A stretch of DNA of 64,000 nt from Thermococcus sp. CX2 (lineage in GTDB: Archaea > Methanobacteriota_B > Thermococci > Thermococcales > Thermococcaceae): positions 434,001-498,000 of the forward strand of contig NZ_SNUQ01000002.1 of NCBI RefSeq assembly GCF_012027555.1, written 5' to 3'. This document shows positions 42,990 through 50,934 of the stretch, piece by piece (position 1 is the first letter of the stretch; every line of letters starts with the position of its first letter). The notes under the pieces were generated by a model. It was not told where the DNA came from. It saw only the letters and a list, made by a program, of their open reading frames with translations, and made no database searches. Position numbers and translations under genes: made by a program.

Positions 42990-44132
42990 ATGGACGTCTT
43001 CCTAGAGATCGCGGTTATACTGATAACGGCAAAGCTCTCTGGCTACCTCAGTTCACGCCTCGGCCTTCCAGCTGCATTAGGTCAGATAATCGGTGGCATA
43101 ATCCTGGGCCCATCGCTGCTGGATTTCGTTACCTACGACGAGGGCGTCAAGCTAATAGCCGATTTGGGAGTGATAATGCTTCTGTTCTTAGCGGGCCTCG
43201 AAACAGATGTTGATGAGTTCAAGAACGTTGGCTTGCCGGCTTTTCTCATAGCCTCCCTGGGCGTCGCGATTCCCTTCCTGTTCGGCTACGCTATCGCTAT
43301 TAAGTGGGGCTATCCCCAGATGCAGGCCCTCTTCCTCGGTGGAGTCATGACCGCGACGAGCGTCAGCCTAACGGCCAACGTTCTGATGGAGCTCAAAAAG
43401 CTGCGCACCCGCGTTGGTGCGGCGATTTTGGCCGCTGCCGTTGTTGACGATGTCCTGGGCATAATAATCCTGACCATCCTCGTGGCCGTCAACACAAAGG
43501 GAACCGTCTATGTCCAAGACATAGGGATAATACTCGCTGAGATAGCGGCGTTTTTTATCATAAGCGCTCTCCTTGGCCGGGAAGCGGTGAAAAGGCTCCT
43601 CAGGACGTCCCACAAGATAAATCTCCCCGAAACGGTCACCACCGTGGCGATGGCCATAATGCTCGTCTTCGCATATTTGGCCAAACACTTCCAGATAGCG
43701 GCAATAACAGGGGCCTACCTGGCTGGAATCCTCGTCGCTGGAAGTGATGACGCTAGAAAGATAACGGACAAGATAGTTACCATCGGCTACGCCTTTTTCA
43801 TCCCCATCTTCCTCGTCGGCGTCGGTGCCGAAACTAACGTCAGGGTCGTTTTCGCCGCGGGAATCTTCGCCTTCATCTACTCCTTCCTCGCAGTGTTGGG
43901 TAAGGTCCTTGGCTGCAGTGTCGGGGCGCTCCTCTCGAAGTTCAATCCGAAAGAGGCCCTCCAGATAGGAATTGGAATGATTCCGAGGATGGAGGTCGGC
44001 TTAATCATGGCCAACATAGGTCTGGCTGAGGGTGTCCTCGACAGGGGGGCATTCTCGATAGCCATAGCGATGGTCATGGCAACAACCCTCGTGACGCCAC
44101 CCCTTCTTAAATGGGCCTTCGCGAAGGATTAG
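42990..44132 (+). CDS. Na+/H+ antiporter, NapA (CPA2) type
   Basis: A 380-residue membrane protein with about 12 helices. GQIIGGIILGPSLLDF begins the core, and AAAVVDDVLGIIIL near 150 carries the conserved Asp pair of CPA2 antiporters. The near-terminal IGIGMIPRMEVGLIMANIG is also typical. It is cotranscribed with the CBS protein. A distant paralog is at 31456. Its stop is directly followed by a minus-strand sRNA candidate. Confidence 0.92.
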   Translation: MDVFLEIAVILITAKLSGYLSSRLGLPAALGQIIGGIILGPSLLDFVTYDEGVKLIADLGVIMLLFLAGLETDVDEFKNVGLPAFLIASLGVAIPFLFGYAIAIKWGYPQMQALFLGGVMTATSVSLTANVLMELKKLRTRVGAAILAAAVVDDVLGIIILTILVAVNTKGTVYVQDIGIILAEIAAFFIISALLGREAVKRLLRTSHKINLPETVTTVAMAIMLVFAYLAKHFQIAAITGAYLAGILVAGSDDARKITDKIVTIGYAFFIPIFLVGVGAETNVRVVFAAGIFAFIYSFLAVLGKVLGCSVGALLSKFNPKEALQIGIGMIPRMEVGLIMANIGLAEGVLDRGAFSIAIAMVMATTLVTPPLLKWAFAKD

Positions 44133-44187
44133 CTCAGCCAACCGAGTGCTCTTCATCCTTCCGTCAGTGCCGGTCTCATCATCGCGT
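44129..44187 (-). ncRNA. Candidate C/D box sRNA on the minus strand
   Basis: On the minus strand: C ATGATGA (44182-44176), a short eight-base guide, D' CTGA (44167-44164), seven bases, C' ATGAAGA (44156-44150), a 12-base guide and D CTGA (44137-44134). TATA-like ATTTTATAAACC (44215-44204) is about 25 bases before the expected 5' end. The D guide is full length; the D' side is irregular and may not function. The RNA would end at the stop codon of the convergent antiporter gene. Confidence 0.6.
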
Positions 44188-44235
44188 GCACACTTTAGGG
44201 CATAGGTTTATAAAATCCTTGCCGGAGGAAAGGCT

Positions 44236-44847
44236 ATGAGTGAGTTCACGGCGATACTGAGTTCGGCCCTCTTCATGCTCATCATGATAGACCCAAGCGA
44301 TAAGGTACTCCTGGTTAGTCTGCTGCGTGAAGACTTCCACATAGAGGATATAAGAGCCCTAATCGTTAGGGCCAACCTCATAGGATTTCTTCTCCTCCTC
44401 CTATTCGCGGTTTCCGGCCAGATAATCCTCCAGGAGATTTTCCACATAGACCTCAACGCTCTCCGTGTCGCTGGAGGCTTTGTTCTCTTCAAGATAGGTC
44501 TTGAGGCCCTTGAGAGCGGTGGAATGATAACCCTCAAGAAGGAGAAAAACATCCTTGCTCTGGCTGCCGTACCTGTGGCTACCCCGTTGATAGCCGGCCC
44601 AGCGGCTATAACAACGGCAATAACCCTCACAGCCGAGAAGGGAATCTACCACGCCACCGCTGCTATATTCATTGCTATACTCCTTACAGCCCTCGTGATG
44701 TTCCTTACCCTATACGTTATCAAGAACATCAGCAAAACAACGCTCGGTGTCTTCATCAGGATAATCGGTATGTTCACGATGGCCATTGGAGCGCAGATGA
44801 TGGTTCAGGGCGTGGTGGGGATATACATCATGATGACCGCCCCCTGA
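44236..44847 (+). CDS. MarC-family integral membrane protein
   Basis: A 203-residue protein with six hydrophobic helices. The family motifs are [17 protein letters not shown] at the start and [22 protein letters not shown] in the middle. MarC proteins were once tied to multiple antibiotic resistance, but their substrate is not settled; some are described as amino acid transporters. GGAGGA precedes the ATG. No operon partner is seen. Confidence 0.9.
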   Translation: MSEFTAILSSALFMLIMIDPSDKVLLVSLLREDFHIEDIRALIVRANLIGFLLLLLFAVSGQIILQEIFHIDLNALRVAGGFVLFKIGLEALESGGMITLKKEKNILALAAVPVATPLIAGPAAITTAITLTAEKGIYHATAAIFIAILLTALVMFLTLYVIKNISKTTLGVFIRIIGMFTMAIGAQMMVQGVVGIYIMMTAP

Positions 44848-44924
44848 GGTTTGTCATTTAAGGGGAATTGGTAGGTAATCTTTTAACCCCCTTCCTACTT
44901 TCTCAACCAGAGGGAGGGTTTGAA

Positions 44925-46232
44925 ATGAGAATTGAGAAGGTCAAGGGGACGCGAGATCTTTTGCCAGAGGAGATGGCGAAGAGGAGATGGGTCTTTGAGA
45001 GGATAAGAGACGTCTTCGAGCGCTACAACTTTCACGAGATACTCACACCGACTTTCGAATACACCGCCCTCTTTCAGCTGAGGAGCGGTGAGGAGGTTGT
45101 GGAGCAGCTCTACGCCTTCGAGGACAAGGGCGGCAGGAACCTCTCACTGAGGCCTGACATGACGTCGAGCGTAGCGCGCTTATTCGTCAACCAGTTCCAG
45201 AACGCACCAAAGCCGGTGAAGTGGTACTACATCGCCAACATGTTCAGGTACGAAGAACCCCAGAGCGGCCGCTATAGGGAGTTCTGGCAGGCTGGAGTCG
45301 AGCTCATCGGTAGCGACAAGGTCGAGGCCGACGCTGAGGTCATAGCCCTCCTCGTCGAGAGCTACCTTGCGACAGGCCTCAGGGAGTTCACCGTCAACAT
45401 CGGCGACCGCATTCTGCTCGACGAGTTCGCGAAGATGCTCGGCGTTAGTGATGACGTTGGTTTGATGAGGCTCATCGACAAGAAGGACAAGATGAGCAGG
45501 GAAGACTTCATAGGATCTCTGAGAGAGTTCGGTCTAAGCGACGAGGGCATCGAGAAGGTTCTGGCGCTGATAGAGATAAAAGGAAAGCCTGACGAGGTTC
45601 TCCCGAAGGCGGAGGAGCTCTTCACGAGCGAGAAGGCGAGGGAGGAAATAAAGCGCCTCTACGAGCTTGTGGAGCTCCTCAAGGCTTACGGCGTCTACGA
45701 CTTCGTACTCATAGATCTCGGCATAGCCAGGGGCTTCGACTACTACACGAGCGTCGTCTTTGAGGCGATAGCGCCGAACGACCTCGGGATAGGCTCGATA
45801 GGTGGCGGCGGCCGCTACGACAACCTCATAGAGGTCTTCGGCGGAAAGCCAACTCCAGCGACGGGCTTTGCCATCGGAATAGAGCGCCTCATACCAATCC
45901 TCGAAAGCAAGGGCCTGATTCCAGAACCGAAGCTCAGGCCAGACGTCTACGTGGTTCCAATAGGCAAAGATCTTGAGCTCAGGGCGAAGGCCATCGAAAT
46001 AGCTCAGAACCTGAGGAAGAAGGGCATCACGGCCGACTACGACCTCATGGGCAGGAAGCTCAAGAAGGCTCTAGACTATGCGGGAAGGCTCGACGTGCCG
46101 ATAGTTGTCCTCGTTGGAAAGAAGGATCTCGCAGAGGGCAGGGTAACGGTCAGGGACATGGTCACGGGCGAGCAGATAGCCGTTAAAATTGAAAGGGTCT
46201 CGGAAGAGCTCTCGCGGCTTCTCAGGGGGTAA
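44925..46232 (+). CDS. hisS: Histidyl-tRNA synthetase
   Basis: A 435-residue class II synthetase charging tRNA-His. The opening is KVKGTRDLLPEE. Motif 2 is MFRYEEPQSGRYREFWQ, and the histidine motifs are GLAR-like LGIARGFDYYTS and motif 3 GFAIGIERL. A C-terminal anticodon-binding domain starts near 335. ATG 44925 follows GAGGGAGGG; the TATA-like CTTTTAACC is near 44879-44887. The longer frame from 44868 would start within the promoter. Confidence 0.97.
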   Translation: MRIEKVKGTRDLLPEEMAKRRWVFERIRDVFERYNFHEILTPTFEYTALFQLRSGEEVVEQLYAFEDKGGRNLSLRPDMTSSVARLFVNQFQNAPKPVKWYYIANMFRYEEPQSGRYREFWQAGVELIGSDKVEADAEVIALLVESYLATGLREFTVNIGDRILLDEFAKMLGVSDDVGLMRLIDKKDKMSREDFIGSLREFGLSDEGIEKVLALIEIKGKPDEVLPKAEELFTSEKAREEIKRLYELVELLKAYGVYDFVLIDLGIARGFDYYTSVVFEAIAPNDLGIGSIGGGGRYDNLIEVFGGKPTPATGFAIGIERLIPILESKGLIPEPKLRPDVYVVPIGKDLELRAKAIEIAQNLRKKGITADYDLMGRKLKKALDYAGRLDVPIVVLVGKKDLAEGRVTVRDMVTGEQIAVKIERVSEELSRLLRG

Positions 46233-46236
46233 ACCC

Positions 46237-46356
46237 TCACTTTCTCTTTACCTCGAATTTATTCGCCGTTCTCTTCATTCTCCACTCTTCGAGCTTTCTG
46301 ACGAAGGGGCAGCGGGAGCGCCACTTCCAGTAGGCCCTCTTCAGCGACTCCATCAT
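46237..46356 (-). CDS. 39-residue basic protein
   Basis: A small gene on the minus strand: MMESLKRAYWKWRSR opens a very basic, Trp-rich protein (three Trp, many Arg and Lys) ending in KFEVKRK. Codon use matches the genome, a GGTG ribosome binding site precedes ATG 46356, and a TATA-like CTTTAAAC lies about 25 bases upstream of the expected transcript start (near 46385-46393). It stops four bases after the convergent hisS. The family is not recognised; nucleic-acid binding is only suggested by charge. Confidence 0.6.
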   Translation of the reverse strand: MMESLKRAYWKWRSRCPFVRKLEEWRMKRTANKFEVKRK

Positions 46357-46394
46357 CTTCACCACGAAAATGTTGGTGGAGTGAGTTTAAAGCC

Positions 46395-46520
46395 TTAGCG
46401 GATGCTCCGGAAGTAGCTGATGAGCTCCCCTGCTAGCTCCTCGGAGACTATTTTCATGTGAACCCCATGGTTCCAGTAGATTAACCTTAAGTGTGGGCAA
46501 GTGTTAAAACCATAGAGCAC
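46395..46520 (-). CDS. Possible 41-residue protein or gene remnant
   Basis: From GTG 46520, a minus-strand frame of 41 codons reads in its last part HMKIVSEELAGELISYFRSI, which looks like ordinary protein with normal codon use. No ribosome binding site or promoter is evident for the GTG. The in-frame ATG at 46457 would leave only 20 residues. It may be the tail of a decayed gene. Its 5' part is opposite the promoter of the sRNA at 46529. Confidence 0.25.
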   Translation of the reverse strand: MLYGFNTCPHLRLIYWNHGVHMKIVSEELAGELISYFRSIR

Positions 46521-46528
46521 CAAGGGTA

Positions 46529-46587
46529 TTGGGATGATGACTCTGGAGCCCCCTGATCGGTGAGGAGGTTTCGCGGGGCTGACCGCA
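46529..46587 (+). ncRNA. C/D box sRNA in the leader of the coiled-coil gene
   Basis: Box C ATGATGA (46534-46540), 12-base guide, D' CTGA (46553-46556), three-base spacer, C' GTGAGGA (46560-46566), 12-base guide, D CTGA (46579-46582). All spacings are canonical. TATA-like TGTTAAAACC (46502-46511) sits about 25 bases before the expected 5' end. The next ORF starts at 46588, five bases after box D, so sRNA and mRNA would come from one transcript. The targets of guides CTCTGGAGCCCC and GGTTTCGCGGGG are not recognised. Confidence 0.82.
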
Positions 46588-46884
46588 ATGATAAAGCACT
46601 GGCTGTGTAAAGACCTCTACGAAGAGATATGTAGGCTGGAGCGCTCCCTTCAAGAGCTCGAGGAGCAGATAATAGAGCTCCGAATGCAACTCAACATGAA
46701 GGTGGACGAGGCCAACCGTCTGGCTGTAGAGAACGCCAGCCTGAGGCACAAGCTTGAGATGATGGAGCGCCGTGAGGAGCGCCTCAGGGAGTTTCTCAGG
46801 AAGATTAAGGTGCCCCTTGTCATAGTGGATGAGGAACAGTTCGAGGACGTTGACGTTGATTTGGAGGCTGATTTGAAGGACTAA
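46588..46884 (+). CDS. Short coiled-coil protein
   Basis: A 98-residue protein. A mostly helical body with heptad-like EELEEQIIELRMQLN and LRHKLEMMERREERLREFL covers about 15-72; the acidic C-terminus includes VIVDEEQFEDVDVDLEAD. No family is recognised. No clear ribosome binding site precedes ATG 46588, since box D of the sRNA occupies that place. Codon use is normal, which supports translation. Confidence 0.65.
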   Translation: MIKHWLCKDLYEEICRLERSLQELEEQIIELRMQLNMKVDEANRLAVENASLRHKLEMMERREERLREFLRKIKVPLVIVDEEQFEDVDVDLEADLKD

Positions 46885-46944
46885 CAAAAACCTTAATTAG
46901 CCTCCCGCTCCTTTTTACTTCAAACTTAAAAAGAGGTGATGCTC

Positions 46945-49677
46945 ATGAGCATGGACATGACCACGAGAATGTTCAAGGAAGAGGGGTGGATGAGGAAGAC
47001 CTGTAAAGTCTGCGGAAAACCCTTCTGGACGCTCGACCCCGATAGAGAAACCTGCGGAGACCCGCCGTGCGACGAGTATGAGTTCATCGGAAAGCCGGGT
47101 ATTCCGAAGAAGTACACCCTCGACGAGATGCGCGAAAAGTTCCTGAGCTTCTTCGAGAAGCACGGTCACGGCAGGGTGAAGCGCTATCCCATTCTGCCGA
47201 GATGGAGAGACGACGTTCTCCTCGTTGGTGCTTCAATTATGGACTTCCAGCCCTGGGTCATAAGCGGTGAAGCCGATCCTCCAGCCAATCCGCTCACCAT
47301 CTCACAGCCCTCAATAAGGTTTACGGACATAGACAACGTCGGAATAACCGGCAGGCACTTCACGATATTCGAAATGATGGCTCACCACGCATTCAACTAT
47401 CCCGGCAAGCCGATATACTGGATGGACGAGACTGTTGAGCTGGCCTTTGAGTTCTTCACCAAGGAGCTCGGCATGAAGGCCGAGGACATAACCTTCAAGG
47501 AGAACCCGTGGGCTGGCGGTGGAAACGCCGGACCGGCTTTCGAGGTCCTCTACCGCGGTCTTGAGGTTGCTACCCTCGTGTTCATGCAGTACAAGAAGGC
47601 CCCAGAGAACGCGGATCCGAGCCAGGTGGTCGAGATAAAGGGCGACAAGTACGTCCCCATGGAGACGAGAGTAGTTGATACCGGCTACGGCCTCGAGCGC
47701 TTAGTCTGGATGAGTCACGGTACTCCTACAGCTTATGACGCTGTCCTCGGTTACGTCGTCGAGCCTCTCAAGAGGATGGCGGGGATAGAGAGGATAGACG
47801 AGAGAATCCTGATAGAGAACTCCCGTTTAGCCGGAATGTTCGACATCGAGGATATGGGCGACCTCAAGGCCCTTCGTCAAGAGGTTGCCAAGCGCGTTGG
47901 AATAAGCATGGAAGAGCTCGAGAGATCGATAAGGCCCTACGAGCTCATCTACGCCATAGCTGATCACACTAAGGCCCTTACCTTCATGCTGGCGGATGGA
48001 GTTATTCCCTCGAACGTCAAGGCCGGCTATTTGGCCAGACTCCTCATAAGGAAGAGCATAAGGCACCTCCGCGAGCTCGGTCTGGAGGTTCCGCTGGCGG
48101 AGATAGTCGCGATGCACATAAAGGAGCTCTCCCCGACCTACCCTGAGTTCAAGGAGATGGAGGACGTCATCCTCGACATCATAAACGTCGAGGAGAAGCG
48201 CTACTTCGATACCCTCAGGCGCGGAAGCGACCTCGTGAAGAGGGAGATAGAGAAGCTCAAGAAAAAGGGAATAGAGGAGCTCCCGCTGGAGAGGCTCATA
48301 CTGTTCTACGAAAGCCACGGGCTTACGCCAGAGATAGTCGCCGAGATAGCCGAAAGAGAAGGCATCAAGGTTCACATTCCGGACAACTTCTACACCCTCG
48401 TCGCCAAAGAGGCCGAGAAGCAGACTAAGAAAGAGGAGAAGAAGGTCGAGATAGTCGACTTCGAGCTCGTTAAGGACCTCCCGGATACGAGGACGCTCTA
48501 CTACGAGGACCCCTTCATGAGGGAGTTCGAGGCGAAGGTTCTGAAGGTCATCAACGATTGGGTCATTTTGGACCAGACGGCATTCTACCCGGAGGGCGGT
48601 GGACAGCCCTACGATACGGGTGAGCTCAATGGCGTTAAGGTTCTTGATGTCCAGAAGGTCGGCAAGGTAATCCTTCACCGCGTTGAGAGGCCTGAGGAGT
48701 TCAAGGAGGGCATGACTGTCCACGGAAAGCTCGACTGGGCTAGGAGGATACAGCACATGCGCCACCACACTGGTACCCACGTTCTCATGGGCGCCCTCGT
48801 TAGAGTTCTCGGAAAGCACGTCTGGCAGAGCGGAAGCCAGCTCCACACTGATTGGGCCCGCTTGGACATAGCCCACTACAAGCGCATAACGGAGGAGGAG
48901 CTCAGGGAGATAGAGCGCCTCGCCAACAGAGTGGTCATGGAGAACAGGAAGGTCACCTGGGAGTGGCTCCCGAGGACCGAGGCCGAGATGAAGTACGGCT
49001 TCAGGCTCTATCAGGGCGGTGTCGTTCCTGGACGGGAAATCAGGGTGCTCAAAATAGAGGACTGGGACGTCCAGGCCTGTGGTGGTACGCACCTACCGAA
49101 CACCGGCTTGATAGGCCCGATTAAGATACTCCGCACTGAGAGGATACAGGATGGTGTTGAGAGAATAATCTTCGCCGCGGGAGAGGCCGCCGTAAACTGG
49201 ATGCAGGAGACTGAGAGGATACTCAAGAAGGCCAGTGAGATCTTCCGCGTTCCACCGGAGAAGCTGCCAGAGACTGCGGAGAGGTTCTTCAACGAGTGGA
49301 AGGAGGCAAGGAAGGAAGTCGAGAAGCTCAGGAAGGAGCTGGCCAAGCTCCTCGTTTACGAGCTCGAAGGAAAGGCCGAGAAGGTTGGAGAAATTGAGTT
49401 CATCGGGGCAGTTGTTGAAGGAACCATCAACGACCTGAGGGAGGCAGCGAACAAGCTCCGCAAAGAAAAGCGCGTCGTGGTTCTGATAAGCAGGGAGGGC
49501 CACTTCGTGGTTGCCGTAGGGGATGGCATCGACATCAAAGCTGGAGAGCTGGCGAAGGTGATTACCTCCGTAGCCGGCGGCGGCGGTGGAGGAAAGAAGG
49601 AGCTCGCTCAAGGCAAGATAAAGAACGTCCTTAAGGCAGAAGAGGCCATAGCCGAGGTGAAGAAGCGCCTCGGCTGA
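46945..49677 (+). CDS. alaS: Alanyl-tRNA synthetase
   Basis: A 910-residue archaeal-type class II synthetase. It has an N-terminal zinc-ribbon-like [20 protein letters not shown]. The catalytic core runs to about 410 with [13 protein letters not shown]. The editing domain contains [13 protein letters not shown] and [10 protein letters not shown], whose His and Cys bind zinc and clear mischarged Ser or Gly. The C-Ala domain ends in [19 protein letters not shown] 46945 has GAGGTGA spaced five bases before it; GTG 46936 is less likely. Confidence 0.97.
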   Translation: MSMDMTTRMFKEEGWMRKTCKVCGKPFWTLDPDRETCGDPPCDEYEFIGKPGIPKKYTLDEMREKFLSFFEKHGHGRVKRYPILPRWRDDVLLVGASIMDFQPWVISGEADPPANPLTISQPSIRFTDIDNVGITGRHFTIFEMMAHHAFNYPGKPIYWMDETVELAFEFFTKELGMKAEDITFKENPWAGGGNAGPAFEVLYRGLEVATLVFMQYKKAPENADPSQVVEIKGDKYVPMETRVVDTGYGLERLVWMSHGTPTAYDAVLGYVVEPLKRMAGIERIDERILIENSRLAGMFDIEDMGDLKALRQEVAKRVGISMEELERSIRPYELIYAIADHTKALTFMLADGVIPSNVKAGYLARLLIRKSIRHLRELGLEVPLAEIVAMHIKELSPTYPEFKEMEDVILDIINVEEKRYFDTLRRGSDLVKREIEKLKKKGIEELPLERLILFYESHGLTPEIVAEIAEREGIKVHIPDNFYTLVAKEAEKQTKKEEKKVEIVDFELVKDLPDTRTLYYEDPFMREFEAKVLKVINDWVILDQTAFYPEGGGQPYDTGELNGVKVLDVQKVGKVILHRVERPEEFKEGMTVHGKLDWARRIQHMRHHTGTHVLMGALVRVLGKHVWQSGSQLHTDWARLDIAHYKRITEEELREIERLANRVVMENRKVTWEWLPRTEAEMKYGFRLYQGGVVPGREIRVLKIEDWDVQACGGTHLPNTGLIGPIKILRTERIQDGVERIIFAAGEAAVNWMQETERILKKASEIFRVPPEKLPETAERFFNEWKEARKEVEKLRKELAKLLVYELEGKAEKVGEIEFIGAVVEGTINDLREAANKLRKEKRVVVLISREGHFVVAVGDGIDIKAGELAKVITSVAGGGGGGKKELAQGKIKNVLKAEEAIAEVKKRLG

Positions 49678-49695
49678 TTTTTCAAACTTTTCTTG

Positions 49696-50061
49696 GTGGT
49701 CAAAATTAAAGTTAAAACCCTCCTCCGTGAGGCGGAAGCACTGTGTTCCGAGAACGGCCTCAGGGCGATAAGGGAATACCGCACTCCCGACGGGAGCAGG
49801 ATAGATTTGGCAGTTCTCGACGGTGAGAGAAAGCTTGTGGCTATTGAGATGGAGAACTCGTTCAAATGGATACGCCAGAGGGTTCTTTACAACGCGGTCA
49901 AGGCCTTCCGTGCAGGCTTTCCCGAGCTGTGGGTTGTGTATCCCTTCAAAACGCCCCCTCTTGGCTGGGTTGAGGATTATGCGCGGGAGCTTGGGGTGGA
50001 GCTGAGGGTTTTGGGACCCCAAGAGTTCATAGAAAAGGTGAAAAGCCTCAGAGACCAGTAG
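49696..50061 (+). CDS. Small protein with possible PD-(D/E)XK-like core
   Basis: A protein of about 121 residues. The stretch SRIDLAVLDGERKLVAIEME looks like the beta-hairpin core of restriction-endonuclease-like folds (an Asp, then a hydrophobic strand with acidic residues). The expected Lys of the E-X-K motif is not clear, so activity is uncertain. The following FKWIRQRVLYNAVKAFRAG and PELWVVYPF fit that fold. It starts at GTG 49696 or TTG 49693, without a clear ribosome binding site, about 18 bases after alaS. It overlaps the convergent Nif3 gene by 14 bases. Confidence 0.65.
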   Translation: MVKIKVKTLLREAEALCSENGLRAIREYRTPDGSRIDLAVLDGERKLVAIEMENSFKWIRQRVLYNAVKAFRAGFPELWVVYPFKTPPLGWVEDYARELGVELRVLGPQEFIEKVKSLRDQ

Positions 50062-50803
50062 GCTCGTCTATGAAGAAAACTTCGACGCCAAATTTTTCAC
50101 GGAGAATTGGCATGAGAGCCTTAACGCCAAGCGTCTCGGTCTTGTAGTGGCCAGCAACCGCGACGCTTATCCCTAAGTCCATCGCCGTCAAATAGTTGGC
50201 GTGTGTAAACTCTCCGAGAACGAATAGGTCGAGGTTTTTCCTCTTTGCTTCCTCCAGTGCAAAGCCGCCGGCTCCTGTTATTGCCCCGACGCGCCTTATC
50301 TCCCTCGCCCCGAACTCGTAGGTCTTAACTGTCGTGTCCAGCTTCTCTGCGAGAACCTGTGCCACTTCCTCTATCGGCTTTGGCTCGTCGAACTCGCCAA
50401 TGTATCCTATTGAAACGCCGCCGTATTCCCCGAGGGGCTCCTTCGGTTCAAGTTCGAGAAGTTTGAGGAGCTGGACGTTGTTTCCGACCTCTGGATGGGC
50501 ATCTAAAGGCACGTGGGCGACGTAGAGGTTCATGCCAGCATCGAAGAGCGCCTTAAGCCTGTGGTAGGTGATTCCGGTAACATAGTCTATTCCTCCCCAC
50601 ACGATACCATGGTGGACTATCATCATGTCGGCTCTGGCTTTGGCAGCCCTCTCTATCGTCCTGAGCGTCGTGTCGACGGTGAAGGCTATCCTCTCAACTT
50701 CCTCCTTTCCCTCCACCTGGAGACCGTTCTTTGACTTGTCCGGGAAGGCGTTAATGTTGAGGTATTCGTTGAGAAATGCGACTATCTCGTCTCGCGCGAC
50801 CAT
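50048..50803 (-). CDS. Nif3/DUF34-family dinuclear metal protein
   Basis: A 251-residue protein. Metal ligands sit in MMIVHHGIVWGG near 60-70, in NLYVAHVPLDAHPEVGNN near 95-110, and near the C-terminus in VAGHYKTETLGVKAL. Opening features are LNEYLNINAFPDKSKNGLQV. The family is widespread, binds two metal ions, and is annotated variously as GTP cyclohydrolase I type 2 or repair-related; its real function is unsettled. ATG 50803 follows GGTGGTC and is preferred over GTG 50815. Confidence 0.92.
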   Translation of the reverse strand: MVARDEIVAFLNEYLNINAFPDKSKNGLQVEGKEEVERIAFTVDTTLRTIERAAKARADMMIVHHGIVWGGIDYVTGITYHRLKALFDAGMNLYVAHVPLDAHPEVGNNVQLLKLLELEPKEPLGEYGGVSIGYIGEFDEPKPIEEVAQVLAEKLDTTVKTYEFGAREIRRVGAITGAGGFALEEAKRKNLDLFVLGEFTHANYLTAMDLGISVAVAGHYKTETLGVKALMPILREKFGVEVFFIDEPTGL

Positions 50804-50934
50804 TTCGACCACCAAACTTAATTCCCGTGAGAGCTTTTAACGTCTCCGTATTCACTAACTGAATATCTCGAGCAACATCTCCGACCAGCTAACCTTTTAA
50901 AAGGCCTGCCCAACTCGCTCCGAGAGGTGTTGGT

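Noticed and set aside
47827-49092. A 421-codon open frame on the minus strand
   Set aside because: It lies wholly opposite alaS, which has all family motifs. Long antisense frames arise from GC-biased codons, and this one has no promoter or ribosome binding site.
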